A stretch of DNA of 24,429 nt from WHTB01 sp050699035 (GTDB lineage: Bacteria > Actinomycetota > Actinomycetes > Propionibacteriales > Nocardioidaceae). Below the pieces are notes generated by a model. That model was not told where the DNA came from and searched no databases. It saw only the letters and a program-made list of their open reading frames with translations. Positions 1-7,390 of the stretch are shown here, piece by piece. A program made the translations under genes and the position numbers. The DNA lies in contig JBOHDE010000031.1 of the NCBI GenBank assembly GCA_050699035.1, forward strand, positions 1 through 24,429, given 5' to 3'. Within the stretch, counting starts at the first letter, position 1, and every line of letters starts with the position of its first letter.

Positions 1-785
1 GAGGCGCTGCCGTCCAGCAGCCCGTAGATGCCGACGCAGACGCCGAGGATCCCGCCGAGGGTCAGCACCGAGGTGAGCCGGCGCGAGACCCGAGACGCGT
101 CGGTCGTACGCCCGTACCCGCGGGAGTCCATCGCCGCAGCCAGCTCGACCGACTGCTCGAGCGCTCCTTCGAGTACGGGGATGGCGGTACGGCTCAGCAT
201 CCGCCACCCTCGGGTCGACTGGCCGCGCAGCCGGTGTGCCGCCCGTACCCGCGCGGCGTCGGTCACCAGCTGCGGGGCGAACGTCAGCGCGACCACGGCC
301 GCCACGCCGACCTCGTACAGCGCGCCCGGCACGCACCGCAGCAGCCGGCGCGCGCTGGCCAGCGAGTTGGCGGCGCCGACGCAGCACAGGATCGTGGCCA
401 GCTGGAGGCCGTCGTAGAACGCGCGCATGACCGCCTCGGCCGTGACATCGCCGCCGAGCTTGATCCCGGCGAGCCAGTTGGGCAGCGGGACCTCGGGCAG
501 CGTGAACAGCACGGTGACGCCCTGCGACGACTCCGAGAGCACGGCCTGCAGCACGATCCGGATCACGATCACCAGCAGCGCCAGCTTGAGGAACGCGTTG
601 TACGCCTTGGCCCACGGCGCGTCGCTGCGCCGGGCGGCGACCACGAGCCCGGTCACCGCGATGATCAGCCCCAGCACGACCGGGTTGCGGGTACGGCTGG
701 CCGCCGCGGCGAGGCCGAGCGCCCACAGCCACCAGGCTCCCGGATGCAGGTTCCGGGAGTACGTGAGGCGGTGGACGTGGCGCAT
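1..785 (-). CDS. ecfT: ECF transporter transmembrane component T (partial)
   Basis: Integral membrane subunit of an energy-coupling-factor importer, which couples ATPase subunits to a vitamin- or metal-binding S component. The reading frame starts at the ATG at 785 and stays open to the left edge (261 codons seen), so the C-terminus is missing. It has several hydrophobic segments in the N-terminal half and around residues 135-170. Later come two Arg-Gly motifs typical of EcfT/CbiQ coupling helices: RAAHRLRGQSTRG, then AAAMDSRGYG. The start lies 5 bases past the stop of the secreted-protein gene upstream, so the two are probably one transcript. The cobalamin riboswitch ahead of both points to cobalamin or a precursor as substrate; that is inference. 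ATPase and S-component genes would be expected beyond the left edge. Confidence 0.85.
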   Translation of the reverse strand, partial: MRHVHRLTYSRNLHPGAWWLWALGLAAAASRTRNPVVLGLIIAVTGLVVAARRSDAPWAKAYNAFLKLALLVIVIRIVLQAVLSESSQGVTVLFTLPEVPLPNWLAGIKLGGDVTAEAVMRAFYDGLQLATILCCVGAANSLASARRLLRCVPGALYEVGVAAVVALTFAPQLVTDAARVRAAHRLRGQSTRGWRMLSRTAIPVLEGALEQSVELAAAMDSRGYGRTTDASRVSRRLTSVLTLGGILGVCVGIYGLLDGSA

Positions 786-790
786 CGTGG

Positions 791-1483
791 TCAGGCGCGG
801 CGCTTGGCGACCACCACGCCGCCGGCGATCATCACCACCAGCAGGGCACCCACCCCGATCAGCGCCCAGGGCGCTCCGCTGTCCTCGTCGGACTCGCTGG
901 CGGCTTCCTTGGTGGCGGCCTCCTCGGTGGCAGCCGCCGGCAGCGCGAACTCGACCGGCTCCTCGGTCTCCGGCACGGTGGCGTCGGCGACGGTGACCGA
1001 GCACGCGGTCGTGGGGTAGCCGTCGATGCCGCAGGTCAGGCCGTCGTCGACCCGGACCTCGGCCACCGACTCCAGCACCTGCTGGCCGTTGGCGTCGGCG
1101 GGCGCGACCGCGCAGTACGCCTCCGGGTCGGGTGGCGTGTCCCCGTCCGGTGCCTCCTCGGCGATGCCGAAGTCGACCAGCACGGCCACCCGCTTCTCGC
1201 CGTCGGCGGCGTCGGTGCCCTTGCAGACCTCGTCGAACGTCGCGTCGGTGCGCGGCGGACGCGACGGCGCCTCGGCAGTGGTCGCGAAGTGCCAGCCCTC
1301 GACCGACCCGTCCTCGGGGGTAAAGCCGTCCGGGCCGGTGTCGGCGGGCACCCACGCGCCGTCGGCGAGGTGGTAGTAGCCCCAGTAGGTGAAGCCGTCG
1401 GCGGCGTGGGCCGGCGACGCGAGGGTGATGAGGGTGAACGCGATGCCGGCGGTGAGGGCGGCGATCCTGCGGAGCAGGGACAT
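791..1483 (-). CDS. secreted, C-terminally membrane-anchored protein (SCO2322-like)
   Basis: A 230-residue exported protein. It has an N-terminal signal peptide (residues 1-27, ending around SPAHAA), an extracellular domain containing YWGYYHLADGAW and VEGWHFA, an acidic Glu/Ala/Thr-rich linker (about 165-200), and a C-terminal hydrophobic helix with a basic tail (AKRRA). It resembles the actinobacterial secreted family I know as SCO2322, which also sits beside a CbiQ-like permease in Streptomyces. This is recalled, not searched. An AAGGA ribosome site precedes the ATG. It is the first gene after the cobalamin riboswitch and is followed 5 bases later by ecfT, so a role in capturing cobalamin or a related ligand at the cell surface is plausible but unproven. 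Confidence 0.8.
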   Translation of the reverse strand: MSLLRRIAALTAGIAFTLITLASPAHAADGFTYWGYYHLADGAWVPADTGPDGFTPEDGSVEGWHFATTAEAPSRPPRTDATFDEVCKGTDAADGEKRVAVLVDFGIAEEAPDGDTPPDPEAYCAVAPADANGQQVLESVAEVRVDDGLTCGIDGYPTTACSVTVADATVPETEEPVEFALPAAATEEAATKEAASESDEDSGAPWALIGVGALLVVMIAGGVVVAKRRA

Positions 1484-1599
1484 CGGTGGTCCTTCGCTGT
1501 GGGCGCGGCCCGCGTCGCAACCGGACCGCTCACCGACGCGGCACCACCGCTGCGCGGATCGCGACCGGCTCCAATCCGCAGACCTCGACGGTTGAGTGG

Positions 1600-1712
1600 A
1601 GCCGCAACCACGGCAGGTGTTCCGGCTCGCCGTGCGTGGTGCTCGAGCACGGCCTACGGTTGCGGGTCAGCGCCGGATTCGGACCGGCTTTCCCCGTCAT
1701 GGTTGTCGTTGC
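1600..1712 (-). promoter_or_regulatory. cobalamin (adenosylcobalamin-type) riboswitch
   Basis: On the minus strand, GGGGAAAGCCGGTCCGAATC (from 1695) leads into the P4-like hairpin GCCGG-tccgaat-CCGGC. Next come CTGACCCGCAACCG and a variable hairpin (GCCGTG/CACGGC). The B12 box follows as AGCCGGAACACCTGCCGTGG (about 1628-1609). CCGCAACC and GGTTGCGG are exactly complementary. This order and wording match the cobalamin riboswitch consensus. The outer P1 boundaries are approximate. About 115 bases separate the core from the ATG at 1483, enough for an expression platform that hides the ribosome site. It should repress the secreted-protein/ecfT transcript when cobalamin is plentiful. Confidence 0.9.
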
Positions 1713-1796
1713 TGAGACAGTCCCACGGCGACGCGTACCGCGTCAAAGGTGGCTGGCCGTTAGGCTCGCCACATTCCGAGGAGACGGGGACAACAG

Positions 1797-2003
1797 ATGA
1801 CGTGGACGTGGCGGTTCGAGGACGCCGACCGGCAGCCGGTCAGCGTGCCGGAGCTCGACGGCCAGGACTTCCATGCCCAAGGCGACGCCGAGAGCTGGCT
1901 CGGTGAGGTCTGGCGCGACCTGCTCGACGCCGGTGTCGACGGCGTCGCACTGCTCGAGGACGACCGCGAGGTCTACGGCCCGATGAGCCTGCACAACCCC
2001 TGA
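1797..2003 (+). CDS. small conserved hypothetical protein
   Basis: A 68-residue soluble, acidic protein (starts MTWTWRFEDAD, ends YGPMSLHNP) with no signal peptide or membrane segment. I recall similar short proteins in other actinomycetes but know no function. GAGGAG lies about 13 bases ahead of the ATG and supports this start. The stretch AESWLGEVWRDLLDAGVDGV looks like an amphipathic helix followed by a strand, suggesting a compact alpha/beta fold. Its stop lies 3 bases from the stop of the convergent aldo/keto reductase gene. It is transcribed away from the riboswitch-controlled genes, so 1740-1796 must hold its promoter. Confidence 0.75.
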   Translation: MTWTWRFEDADRQPVSVPELDGQDFHAQGDAESWLGEVWRDLLDAGVDGVALLEDDREVYGPMSLHNP

Positions 2004-2005
2004 GG

Positions 2006-2998
2006 TCAGCGGGGCGACTTCGTCTTGGCGGGGTCCCGCTCGACGACCGGGTCGAGGATCTCGTCGATCGACTTGAGCAGGTCGGGCTCGAGCCGTACCC
2101 CTGACGCCTTGGCGTTCTCGGTCACCTGCTCGGGTCGTGAGGCGCCGATGATCGCCGCGGAGACGTTGGTGTTCTGCAGCACCCAGGCGACCGCGAGCTG
2201 GGCCAGCGACAGCCCGGCCTGGTCGGCCAGCGGCGCCAGCTCCTGCACCCGGGTGAGAACGTCGGCGGTCAGGAACCGCGCGACCGTGTCGGCCCCGCCC
2301 TTCTGGTCGGTCGCCCGCGAGCCGGCCGGAGGTGGCTCACCCGGCTGGTACTTGCCGGTCAGCACGCCCTGCGCGATCGGCGACCACACGATCTGCCCGA
2401 CCCCGAGCTCCTCGCTGGCCGGCACGACCTCGCTCTCGATGACCCGCCACAGCATGTTGTACTGCGGCTGGTTCGACACGAACGGGATGTGGAGCTCGCG
2501 AGCAAGCCGGTGCCCCTCGCGGATCTCGTCGGCCCGCCATTCCGAGACCCCGATGTAGAGCGCCTTGCCCTGGCGTACGACGTCGGCGAAGGCCTCCATC
2601 GTCTCCTCGAGCGGCGTGCCGTAGTCGAACCGGTGCGCCTGGTAGAGGTCGACGTAGTCGGTGCCGAGCCGCGACAGCGACCCGTTGATCGACTCGTGGA
2701 TGTGCTTGCGCGACAGGCCGGAGTCGTTGGGCCCGCCGGGGCCGGTCGGCCAGAACACCTTCGTGAAGATCTCGATCGACTCCCGCCGGACGCCGTTGAG
2801 CGCCCGGCCGAGGACTGACTCAGCCTTGGTGTTCGCGTAGACGTCGGCGGTGTCGAACGTCGTGATGCCCGCGTCGAGGGCCTGCTGGACACAGGCCAGT
2901 GCCTGCTCCTCCTCGACCTGCGAGCCGTGGGTCAGCCAGTTGCCGTAGGCGATCTCCGAGACCTTGAGACCGCTCGAACCGAGATTCCGAAACTCCAT
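2006..2998 (-). CDS. aldo/keto reductase (Kv-beta-like subfamily)
   Basis: NADPH-dependent oxidoreductase of the TIM-barrel aldo/keto reductase superfamily, 330 residues. The catalytic tetrad is visible as D49 (FDTADVY), Y54, K80 (IFTKVFW) and H122 (YQAHRFD). Further family signatures are VDLYQ, the SNQPQYNML strand and the cofactor-binding segment AAIIGASRPEQVTEN. The N-terminus MEFRNLGSSGLKVSEIAYGN and the overall length fit the potassium-channel beta-subunit-like class, which includes many bacterial general aldehyde reductases. The substrate cannot be told from sequence. No strong Shine-Dalgarno is seen before the ATG, which may mean a leaderless message. The gene stands alone, convergent with the small gene to its left and followed upstream by a repeat-rich gap. 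Confidence 0.92.
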   Translation of the reverse strand: MEFRNLGSSGLKVSEIAYGNWLTHGSQVEEEQALACVQQALDAGITTFDTADVYANTKAESVLGRALNGVRRESIEIFTKVFWPTGPGGPNDSGLSRKHIHESINGSLSRLGTDYVDLYQAHRFDYGTPLEETMEAFADVVRQGKALYIGVSEWRADEIREGHRLARELHIPFVSNQPQYNMLWRVIESEVVPASEELGVGQIVWSPIAQGVLTGKYQPGEPPPAGSRATDQKGGADTVARFLTADVLTRVQELAPLADQAGLSLAQLAVAWVLQNTNVSAAIIGASRPEQVTENAKASGVRLEPDLLKSIDEILDPVVERDPAKTKSPR

Positions 2999-3035
2999 GC
3001 GGCGAACTTAGCCAGGCCCGCCAAGGCGGCCGCCT

Positions 3036-3085
3036 TCGCGCCGAGGTTGCGCGTATGTCCGCGCATAACTGCAACCTCGGCGCGA
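3036..3085. repeat. 15-bp perfect inverted repeat upstream of the aldo/keto reductase
   Basis: TCGCGCCGAGGTTGC (3036-3050) and GCAACCTCGGCGCGA (3071-3085) are exact reverse complements separated by 20 bases. The loop contains TATG and CATA, which could extend the stem with bulges. The left arm plus loop start recurs as a direct copy at 3327-3350. It lies about 40 bases upstream of the aldo/keto reductase start, so it could be an operator or a dispersed repeat. The gap 2999-3359 holds this repeat, the double-core element and the 24-base direct copy, and I see no gene in it. Confidence 0.7.
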
Positions 3086-3136
3086 GTATGTGGGGGCTTG
3101 CGCCGCGTGGCGGACTGTTGGTCGGCAGCCGTGACC

Positions 3137-3225
3137 GAGGTGGAATTTTGCCCAATTGGGCAATTTTCGACCCGGTTCACGCGGGTTCGAGGTCGAACTT
3201 TGCCCAATTGGGCAATGTTCTACGC
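3137..3225 (-). repeat. dispersed double-core palindromic element, copy A
   Basis: Two copies of the 16-base palindrome TTGCCCAATTGGGCAA (3148-3163 and 3200-3215) flank a 36-base spacer. The spacer holds complementary arms TTCGACC and GGTCGAA. Read on the minus strand, the whole block aligns with 12219-12306, including flanks GCGTAGAA and spacer ACCTCGAACC. The core is AT-richer than its surroundings. I see no coding potential. It is a structured intergenic repeat of unknown function. Confidence 0.8.
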
Positions 3226-3326
3226 ACCGCCGAACCGGCGACTGGAGTGCACTCCGCACCATCCGTGCCGGAGAAAGGACCGATCGCCGGGGCTGACTTC
3301 CCAGGGCGGTTCGGGAGCCGCCCATC

Positions 3327-3350
3327 TCGCGTCGAGGTTGCGCGTATGTC
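3327..3350 (+). repeat. 24-base direct copy of the 3036 repeat
   Basis: Matches 3036-3059 at 23 of 24 bases, the one difference being T for C after TCGCG. Only the left arm of the inverted repeat is present. The copy ends ten bases before the stop codon of the DUF3043 gene. With the copy at 3036 it brackets the double-core element, so the whole zone may have grown by repeat insertion or recombination. Confidence 0.7.
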
Positions 3351-3359
3351 GGCGTGTGG

Positions 3360-3962
3360 TCAGCGGTAGTCGCTGGGCAGCGCCGAGCCGGGCTTCAGCC
3401 GGGGCTTCGGCAGCCGCAACCAGCGCATCTGCGAGCTGCGCATCACGGAGTACAGCCGCGCACCCTTCGTGTTCGTGTCGGGGAACCGGATCGCCAGCTC
3501 CTTCCTGATCCGCCACGACACGAAGAACGTGTCCATCACGGTCAGCACGATGACCAGGATCCACAGCGTCAACGTCACGCTCGCGTTGAGCGCGGTGGGG
3601 ATGAAGCTGAGCGCCGGCAGGACCAGGATCACCACAAGCGCCGGCAGCAGGAACTCTGCGACGTTGCGCCGCGCGTCGACGAAGTCTCGGCAGAACCGGC
3701 GCACCGGTCCCCGGTCGCGGGCCGGCAGGTGGCGGTCGTCGCCCTTGCCGTCGAGCGCGGCCTTCATCTTGACCCGGTCGGCCTTCGCGCGCTGCCGCTG
3801 CAGCCGAGCGGCCTCGCGCCGGTCGCGGGGCGGGGTGACCCGCTTCTTGCGGGCGGCCTCGGCCTCCTTGCGCGAGGGCGTCGGCCGGCCCTTGCCGTCG
3901 GGCTTGACGACGGTCTCGTCCGAGGACTCGGGTGACTTCTTCGCCGTACGACGTCCGAACAC
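3360..3962 (-). CDS. DUF3043 family membrane protein
   Basis: A 200-residue actinobacterial protein of unknown function. The N-terminal third is highly charged and basic (GKGRPTPSRKEAEAARKKR, then RREAARLQRQRAKADRVKMK) and is likely cytosolic. Two membrane segments follow at about 103-122 and 127-148, then a conserved C-terminal stretch (FPDTNTKGARLYSVMRSSQM and RLPKPRLKPG). A GTG start at 3962 is chosen because MFGRR matches the usual family start and GTGAGG lies about 9 bases upstream; the frame is open further but the extra residues look non-native. It is transcribed divergently from pspA, an arrangement I recall from Streptomyces. The function is unknown; coupling to membrane stress is only a neighbourhood hint. 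Confidence 0.9.
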   Translation of the reverse strand: MFGRRTAKKSPESSDETVVKPDGKGRPTPSRKEAEAARKKRVTPPRDRREAARLQRQRAKADRVKMKAALDGKGDDRHLPARDRGPVRRFCRDFVDARRNVAEFLLPALVVILVLPALSFIPTALNASVTLTLWILVIVLTVMDTFFVSWRIRKELAIRFPDTNTKGARLYSVMRSSQMRWLRLPKPRLKPGSALPSDYR

Positions 3963-4133
3963 GGGGCTGAGCCTCACTGCTGAGCGCTGGAATGGGGAGG
4001 TGGTCAGGGTACTCGTCCTACGGTGCCCGTCCGGCGGCCGACCCCCCTCGTCTGGCCCCGTGACTCGACGTAAGGTTGATCTGACCCGCGAGCCGCGGAC
4101 CCGCAACGCTGACAAGGGGGCGTCCGTCCTGCT

Positions 4134-4922
4134 ATGAGCATCATGAAGCGCATGGGCCTGATCTTCCGCGCCAAGGCGACCAAGGCGCTGGACAAGGCGG
4201 AGGACCCACGAGAGACGCTCGACTACAGCTACCAGAAGCAGCTCGAGCTGCTGCAGAAGGTACGCCGAGGCGTGGCCGACGTCGCCACCAGCCGCAAGCG
4301 CCTCGAGTTGCAGACCAACCAGCTCACCCAGCAGCAGACCAAGCTGCACGACCAGGCGCAGAAGGCACTCGGTGCCGGCCGCGAGGACCTGGCCCGGGAG
4401 GCGCTGTCTCGGCGCGCGGCGCTGCAACAGCAGGTCGACTCGCTGCAGCAGCAGCACGCCGGCTTGCAGGGCGAGGAGGAGAAGCTGACCCTTGCCTCGC
4501 AGCGCCTGCAGGCAAAGGTCGAGTCGTTCCGCACCCGCAAGGAGTCGCTGAAGGCGACCTACACCGCGGCCGAGGCGCAGACCAAGATCGGTGAGGCGTT
4601 CTCCGGGATCTCCGAGGAGATGAGCGACGTCGGTCTCGCGGTCGAGCGGGCCGAGGACAAGACAGCGCAGATGCAGGCGCGGGCCGGAGCCATCGACGAG
4701 CTGATCGCCTCGGGCGCGCTCGACGACCACTCCAGCATCGGCGGCCGACAAGACGACATCGCGATCGAGCTGGAGCGGATGTCCGCCGACACCTCGGTCG
4801 AGTCCGAGCTGGCCGCCATGAAGGCCGAGCTCGGCGGCAGTGAGGCGCCGAAGCAGATCGAAGGTGACGGCCAGACCGCCCAGGCCGAGCCGCAGACAAA
4901 GCAGCAGGGGGAGCAGGCATGA
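4134..4922 (+). CDS. pspA: PspA/IM30 family membrane-stress protein
   Basis: Peripheral inner-membrane protein of the PspA/Vipp1 (ESCRT-III-like) family, 262 residues. It binds stressed membranes and preserves the proton gradient. The sequence is almost all heptad-like helix: an N-terminal amphipathic helix (MSIMKRMGLIFRAKATKALD) followed by long Gln/Leu/Lys/Glu-rich coiled coils to about residue 195, then a Glu/Ala/Gln-rich tail. AGGGGG lies about 14 bases ahead of the ATG; an ATG three codons later is an alternative start, but MSIMKRM is the usual family start. The stop overlaps pspAA by 4 bases (ATGA), showing translational coupling. A TAAGGT at 4071-4076 could be a -10 box. No PspB/PspC is nearby, as expected in actinomycetes. 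Confidence 0.93.
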   Translation: MSIMKRMGLIFRAKATKALDKAEDPRETLDYSYQKQLELLQKVRRGVADVATSRKRLELQTNQLTQQQTKLHDQAQKALGAGREDLAREALSRRAALQQQVDSLQQQHAGLQGEEEKLTLASQRLQAKVESFRTRKESLKATYTAAEAQTKIGEAFSGISEEMSDVGLAVERAEDKTAQMQARAGAIDELIASGALDDHSSIGGRQDDIAIELERMSADTSVESELAAMKAELGGSEAPKQIEGDGQTAQAEPQTKQQGEQA

Positions 4923-5197
4923 TCATCCGGATCATGGCCGAGGGCCAGTGGGAGCTCGCCGACGACCAGGTCGACGACCTCAACGCCCTCGACAGCGCCG
5001 TCGAGAAGGCGATCGAGGGCGGCGACGAGGCAGTGTTCCGTACGGCGCTGGACGACCTGCTCGCCTCAGTACGCGCCCAGGGCACCGAGGTCCCGGTCGA
5101 CACCCTGGTCGACTCCGACCTGATCCTGCCGCCGTCCGACGCGACCATCGACGACGTACGCGCGCTGCTCAGCGACGACGGCCTCATCCCCGGCTGA
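4919..5197 (+). CDS. pspAA: PspA-associated protein PspAA
   Basis: A 92-residue acidic protein that starts MIIRIMAEGQWEL and matches the actinobacterial PspA partner family called PspAA. It has a beta-strand N-terminus (IIRIMAEGQWELADDQVDDL) and ends in helices with the conserved segment LPPSDATIDDVRALLSDDGL. There is no membrane segment or signal. The ATG overlaps the pspA stop, so the two proteins are probably made in fixed proportion. The biochemical role is unknown; a PspA regulator or adaptor is the usual inference. About 96 bases follow before htpX, including a TTAGGAA motif that might be a second promoter. Confidence 0.88.
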   Translation: MIIRIMAEGQWELADDQVDDLNALDSAVEKAIEGGDEAVFRTALDDLLASVRAQGTEVPVDTLVDSDLILPPSDATIDDVRALLSDDGLIPG

Positions 5198-5293
5198 GAG
5201 TTCCTGAGTGGGGGGTACGCCGGGAACGATCCGGGCCGCCCGCGCGTCGTTAGGAACACAACCGGCACCCCGGAGAAGGAGACGACGAGCCAG

Positions 5294-6181
5294 GTGGCGA
5301 ACCGCTTCATCAAGGACCGCGGCCTGACCGCGCGCATGACCTCAGTGATGGCCCTGCTGGCCGTCCTCTACCTCGGCTTCATGGCGCTGCTGATCAGCCG
5401 CGGCGTCTCCTCGATCGTCGTCATCGTGATCGCCGCAGGCTTCGCGATCGTCCAGTGGTACGCCTCCGACAAGATCGCGCTCGCCTCGATGCGGGCCCGC
5501 CAGGTCACCCCAGAGCAGGCGCCGGAGCTGCACGGCATGATCGACCGGCTGGTCGCGATGGCCGACATGCCCAAGCCGCGGGTCTACATCGCCGACATGG
5601 AAATGCCCAACGCGTTCGCGACCGGGCGCTCACCGAAGCACTCGGCAGTCTGCGTGACCACCGGCATCCTGCGGCGGATCGACGCCGAGGAGCTCGAGGG
5701 CGTGCTGGCGCACGAGCTGTCCCACGTGGCGCACCGCGACGTCGCGGTGATGACCATCGCGTCGTTCCTCGGCGTGGTGGCTGGGCTGATCACCCGCTGG
5801 GGTCTCTACTTCGGCGGCGGCAACCGCAACAACAACCAGATCCCGTTCCTCGTCATCTGGCTGGTCAGCATGCTGGTCACCGCGATCAGCTTCGTCCTCA
5901 CCCGGATGCTGTCGCGCTACCGCGAGCTCTGTGCCGACCGCTCCGGTGCCTACCTGACCGGCAAGCCGTCGGCGCTCGCGTCCGCGCTGACCAAGATCTC
6001 CGGTGACATGTCCCGGATCCCGACCCGCGACCTGCGCTCGGCCGAGCCGATGAACGCGTTCTTCTTCGCCCCGGCCCTCAAGGGCGCCAGCATCAACAGC
6101 CTGCTGGCCACCCACCCCCCGCTGGAGAAGCGGATCGAGCAGCTGGCCAAGATCTCGGCCGAGCTCGGCCGCCCGATGTAG
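5294..6181 (+). CDS. htpX: M48 family membrane zinc metalloprotease (HtpX-like)
   Basis: Membrane-bound quality-control protease, 295 residues. Zinc ligands are H140 and H144 in HELSH, with E141 catalytic and E211 (RYRELCADRSGAYL) as third ligand. Hydrophobic segments lie at about 18-34 and 38-55 before the catalytic domain and at about 151-168 and 183-203 after the HEXXH, the usual HtpX layout. Length fits the family. The GTG start at 5294 follows GGAGAAGGAG at about 12 bases and gives the N-terminus MANRFIKDRGL. It lies between pspAA and pspAB, so degradation of misfolded membrane proteins is genetically tied to the PspA response here. pspAB begins 3 bases after its stop. Confidence 0.93.
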   Translation: MANRFIKDRGLTARMTSVMALLAVLYLGFMALLISRGVSSIVVIVIAAGFAIVQWYASDKIALASMRARQVTPEQAPELHGMIDRLVAMADMPKPRVYIADMEMPNAFATGRSPKHSAVCVTTGILRRIDAEELEGVLAHELSHVAHRDVAVMTIASFLGVVAGLITRWGLYFGGGNRNNNQIPFLVIWLVSMLVTAISFVLTRMLSRYRELCADRSGAYLTGKPSALASALTKISGDMSRIPTRDLRSAEPMNAFFFAPALKGASINSLLATHPPLEKRIEQLAKISAELGRPM

Positions 6182-6184
6182 CCG

Positions 6185-6754
6185 ATGGGGTTCATGGACG
6201 CGCTGTTCGGGCGCCGCAGCCCGGTCATGCCCAACCTCGACGCGCTGTTCGCCGTACCCACCGCTGCCTTGACCTTGCAGTCGGCGGCCGGCTTCACCCC
6301 GACCGGGGTCGGCTCCGTCTGCTACCGCGCGACCGAGGGCGCCGCCTTCACGACCACCCAGTCCGACGTCCAGCAGCTGCTCGACGCCGACGGCGGCCCG
6401 GCGGTGGAGCGGCACACCGACGACTTCGGCTTCACCTGGCTGGTCTGCCGCCAGGAGCCCGACGACATCTCCGCGCTGGTGACCGAGCTGCACGCGGTCA
6501 ACCGGGCTCTCGAGGACTCCGGTTTCGGCCCGCAGCTGCTCTGCTCGTTGGTGGGCTTCACCGACGCCGGCGGCCGCAGTCTCGGGCTCGTCTACCTGTA
6601 CAAGCGCGGCAGCTTTTACCCGTTCGCGCCCACCGGCCAGCAGCAGCGCGACAACGCCCTCGAGCTGCAGGCCCGCGGCGTGCTCGACGGCGACCTCACG
6701 ATCGAGTCCGACCTGACGCGCTGGCTGGCGATCTGGGGAGCGCCCGGCCTGTGA
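6185..6754 (+). CDS. pspAB: PspA-associated protein PspAB
   Basis: A 189-residue soluble protein starting MGFMDALFGRRSP, matching the actinobacterial family called PspAB, which co-occurs with HtpX and PspA. It is rich in beta and alpha/beta features, with conserved-looking WLVCRQEP, LLCSLVGF and YLYKRGSFYPFAP segments. No membrane segment or signal peptide is seen. It starts 3 bases after the htpX stop, so co-transcription is near certain. Its molecular role is unknown. It is the last gene of the pspA-pspAA-htpX-pspAB set; the next 120 bases hold no gene. Confidence 0.85.
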   Translation: MGFMDALFGRRSPVMPNLDALFAVPTAALTLQSAAGFTPTGVGSVCYRATEGAAFTTTQSDVQQLLDADGGPAVERHTDDFGFTWLVCRQEPDDISALVTELHAVNRALEDSGFGPQLLCSLVGFTDAGGRSLGLVYLYKRGSFYPFAPTGQQQRDNALELQARGVLDGDLTIESDLTRWLAIWGAPGL

Positions 6755-6833
6755 CCTCTCGCAGGGCGAGCAGCTTGCATTGACTGGAGAGAGACGGCCG
6801 CAGCCGGTGAGTCGGCGCTGACCGCCGTCGTCC

Positions 6834-6859
6834 CGTTGTCATGATCAGGGCAGACAACG
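6834..6859. promoter_or_regulatory. inverted repeat, candidate operator
   Basis: CGTTGTC and GACAACG are exact inverted repeats 12 bases apart, just before the GGGAGGA ribosome site of the DUF1772 gene. Position and symmetry fit a dimeric repressor site. No regulator gene lies beside it in the window, so this is a weak inference. Confidence 0.35.
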
Positions 6860-6875
6860 CAACGGGAGGACACCG

Positions 6876-7340
6876 ATGGACCAGCTCACCCTCATCGCCA
6901 CCGTCGTGACCGCGATCGGCTCCGGCATCGTCGGCGGGATGATGTTCGCGTTCTCCGTCAGCGTGATGACGGCGCTCGGCCGACAGCCCGCCCCGCAGGG
7001 GATCGCGACGATGCAGGCGATCAACGTCGTCATCGTCAACCCGGTGTTCCTGCTGCTGCTCCTCGGGACCCTGGTCGCGAGCGTGGTGCTCGCCGTCGGC
7101 GCCGTCATCACGGGCGAGCCCTGGCTGCTGGTCGGCGGGCTGCTGTACGCCGTCGGCATGGTCGGGGTGACGAGCGTGGTGAACGTGCCGATGAACAACG
7201 CCCTCGACAAGGTCGACCCGGACAGCGCGGAAGGTGCGCAGCTCTGGGCGCGCTACCTCGCCACGTGGACGACGTGGAACCACATCCGCTCGGTTGCCTG
7301 CTTCGCCGCAGCGACCGTGCTCACGCTGACCTTGCTCTGA
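6876..7340 (+). CDS. DUF1772 (anthrone-oxygenase-like) membrane protein
   Basis: A 154-residue protein with four predicted membrane helices (about 5-28, 46-75, 84-103 and 134-152). It carries the DUF1772 hallmarks: a glycine-rich first helix (GSGIVGGMMFAFSVSVM) and the NVPMNNAL motif between helices 3 and 4, followed by W-rich ATWTTWNHIRS. Some fungal members are anthrone oxygenases; bacterial members mostly have no proven role, so the activity is not assigned. GGGAGGA sits 6 bases before the ATG. It appears to be a single gene. A piece of its 3' end is duplicated about 88 bases downstream. Confidence 0.85.
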   Translation: MDQLTLIATVVTAIGSGIVGGMMFAFSVSVMTALGRQPAPQGIATMQAINVVIVNPVFLLLLLGTLVASVVLAVGAVITGEPWLLVGGLLYAVGMVGVTSVVNVPMNNALDKVDPDSAEGAQLWARYLATWTTWNHIRSVACFAAATVLTLTLL

Positions 7341-7390
7341 CTAGATGGATGGGTCCAGGGTTCAGTGGTCGTAGGCGGTGAGTGATCTTG

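Noticed and set aside
1689..1702. ATG on the minus strand within the riboswitch leader, as a possible leader peptide
   Set aside because: It lies in the conserved aptamer region and has no ribosome site, so RNA structure explains it better.
3137..3225. Double-core repeats as a CRISPR array
   Set aside because: Only two units per site, palindromic cores, no series of distinct spacers and no cas genes.
4004..4751. Extension of the DUF3043 frame upstream across pspA
   Set aside because: It runs antisense to the coiled-coil gene and lacks family similarity; the GTG at 3962 matches the family start.
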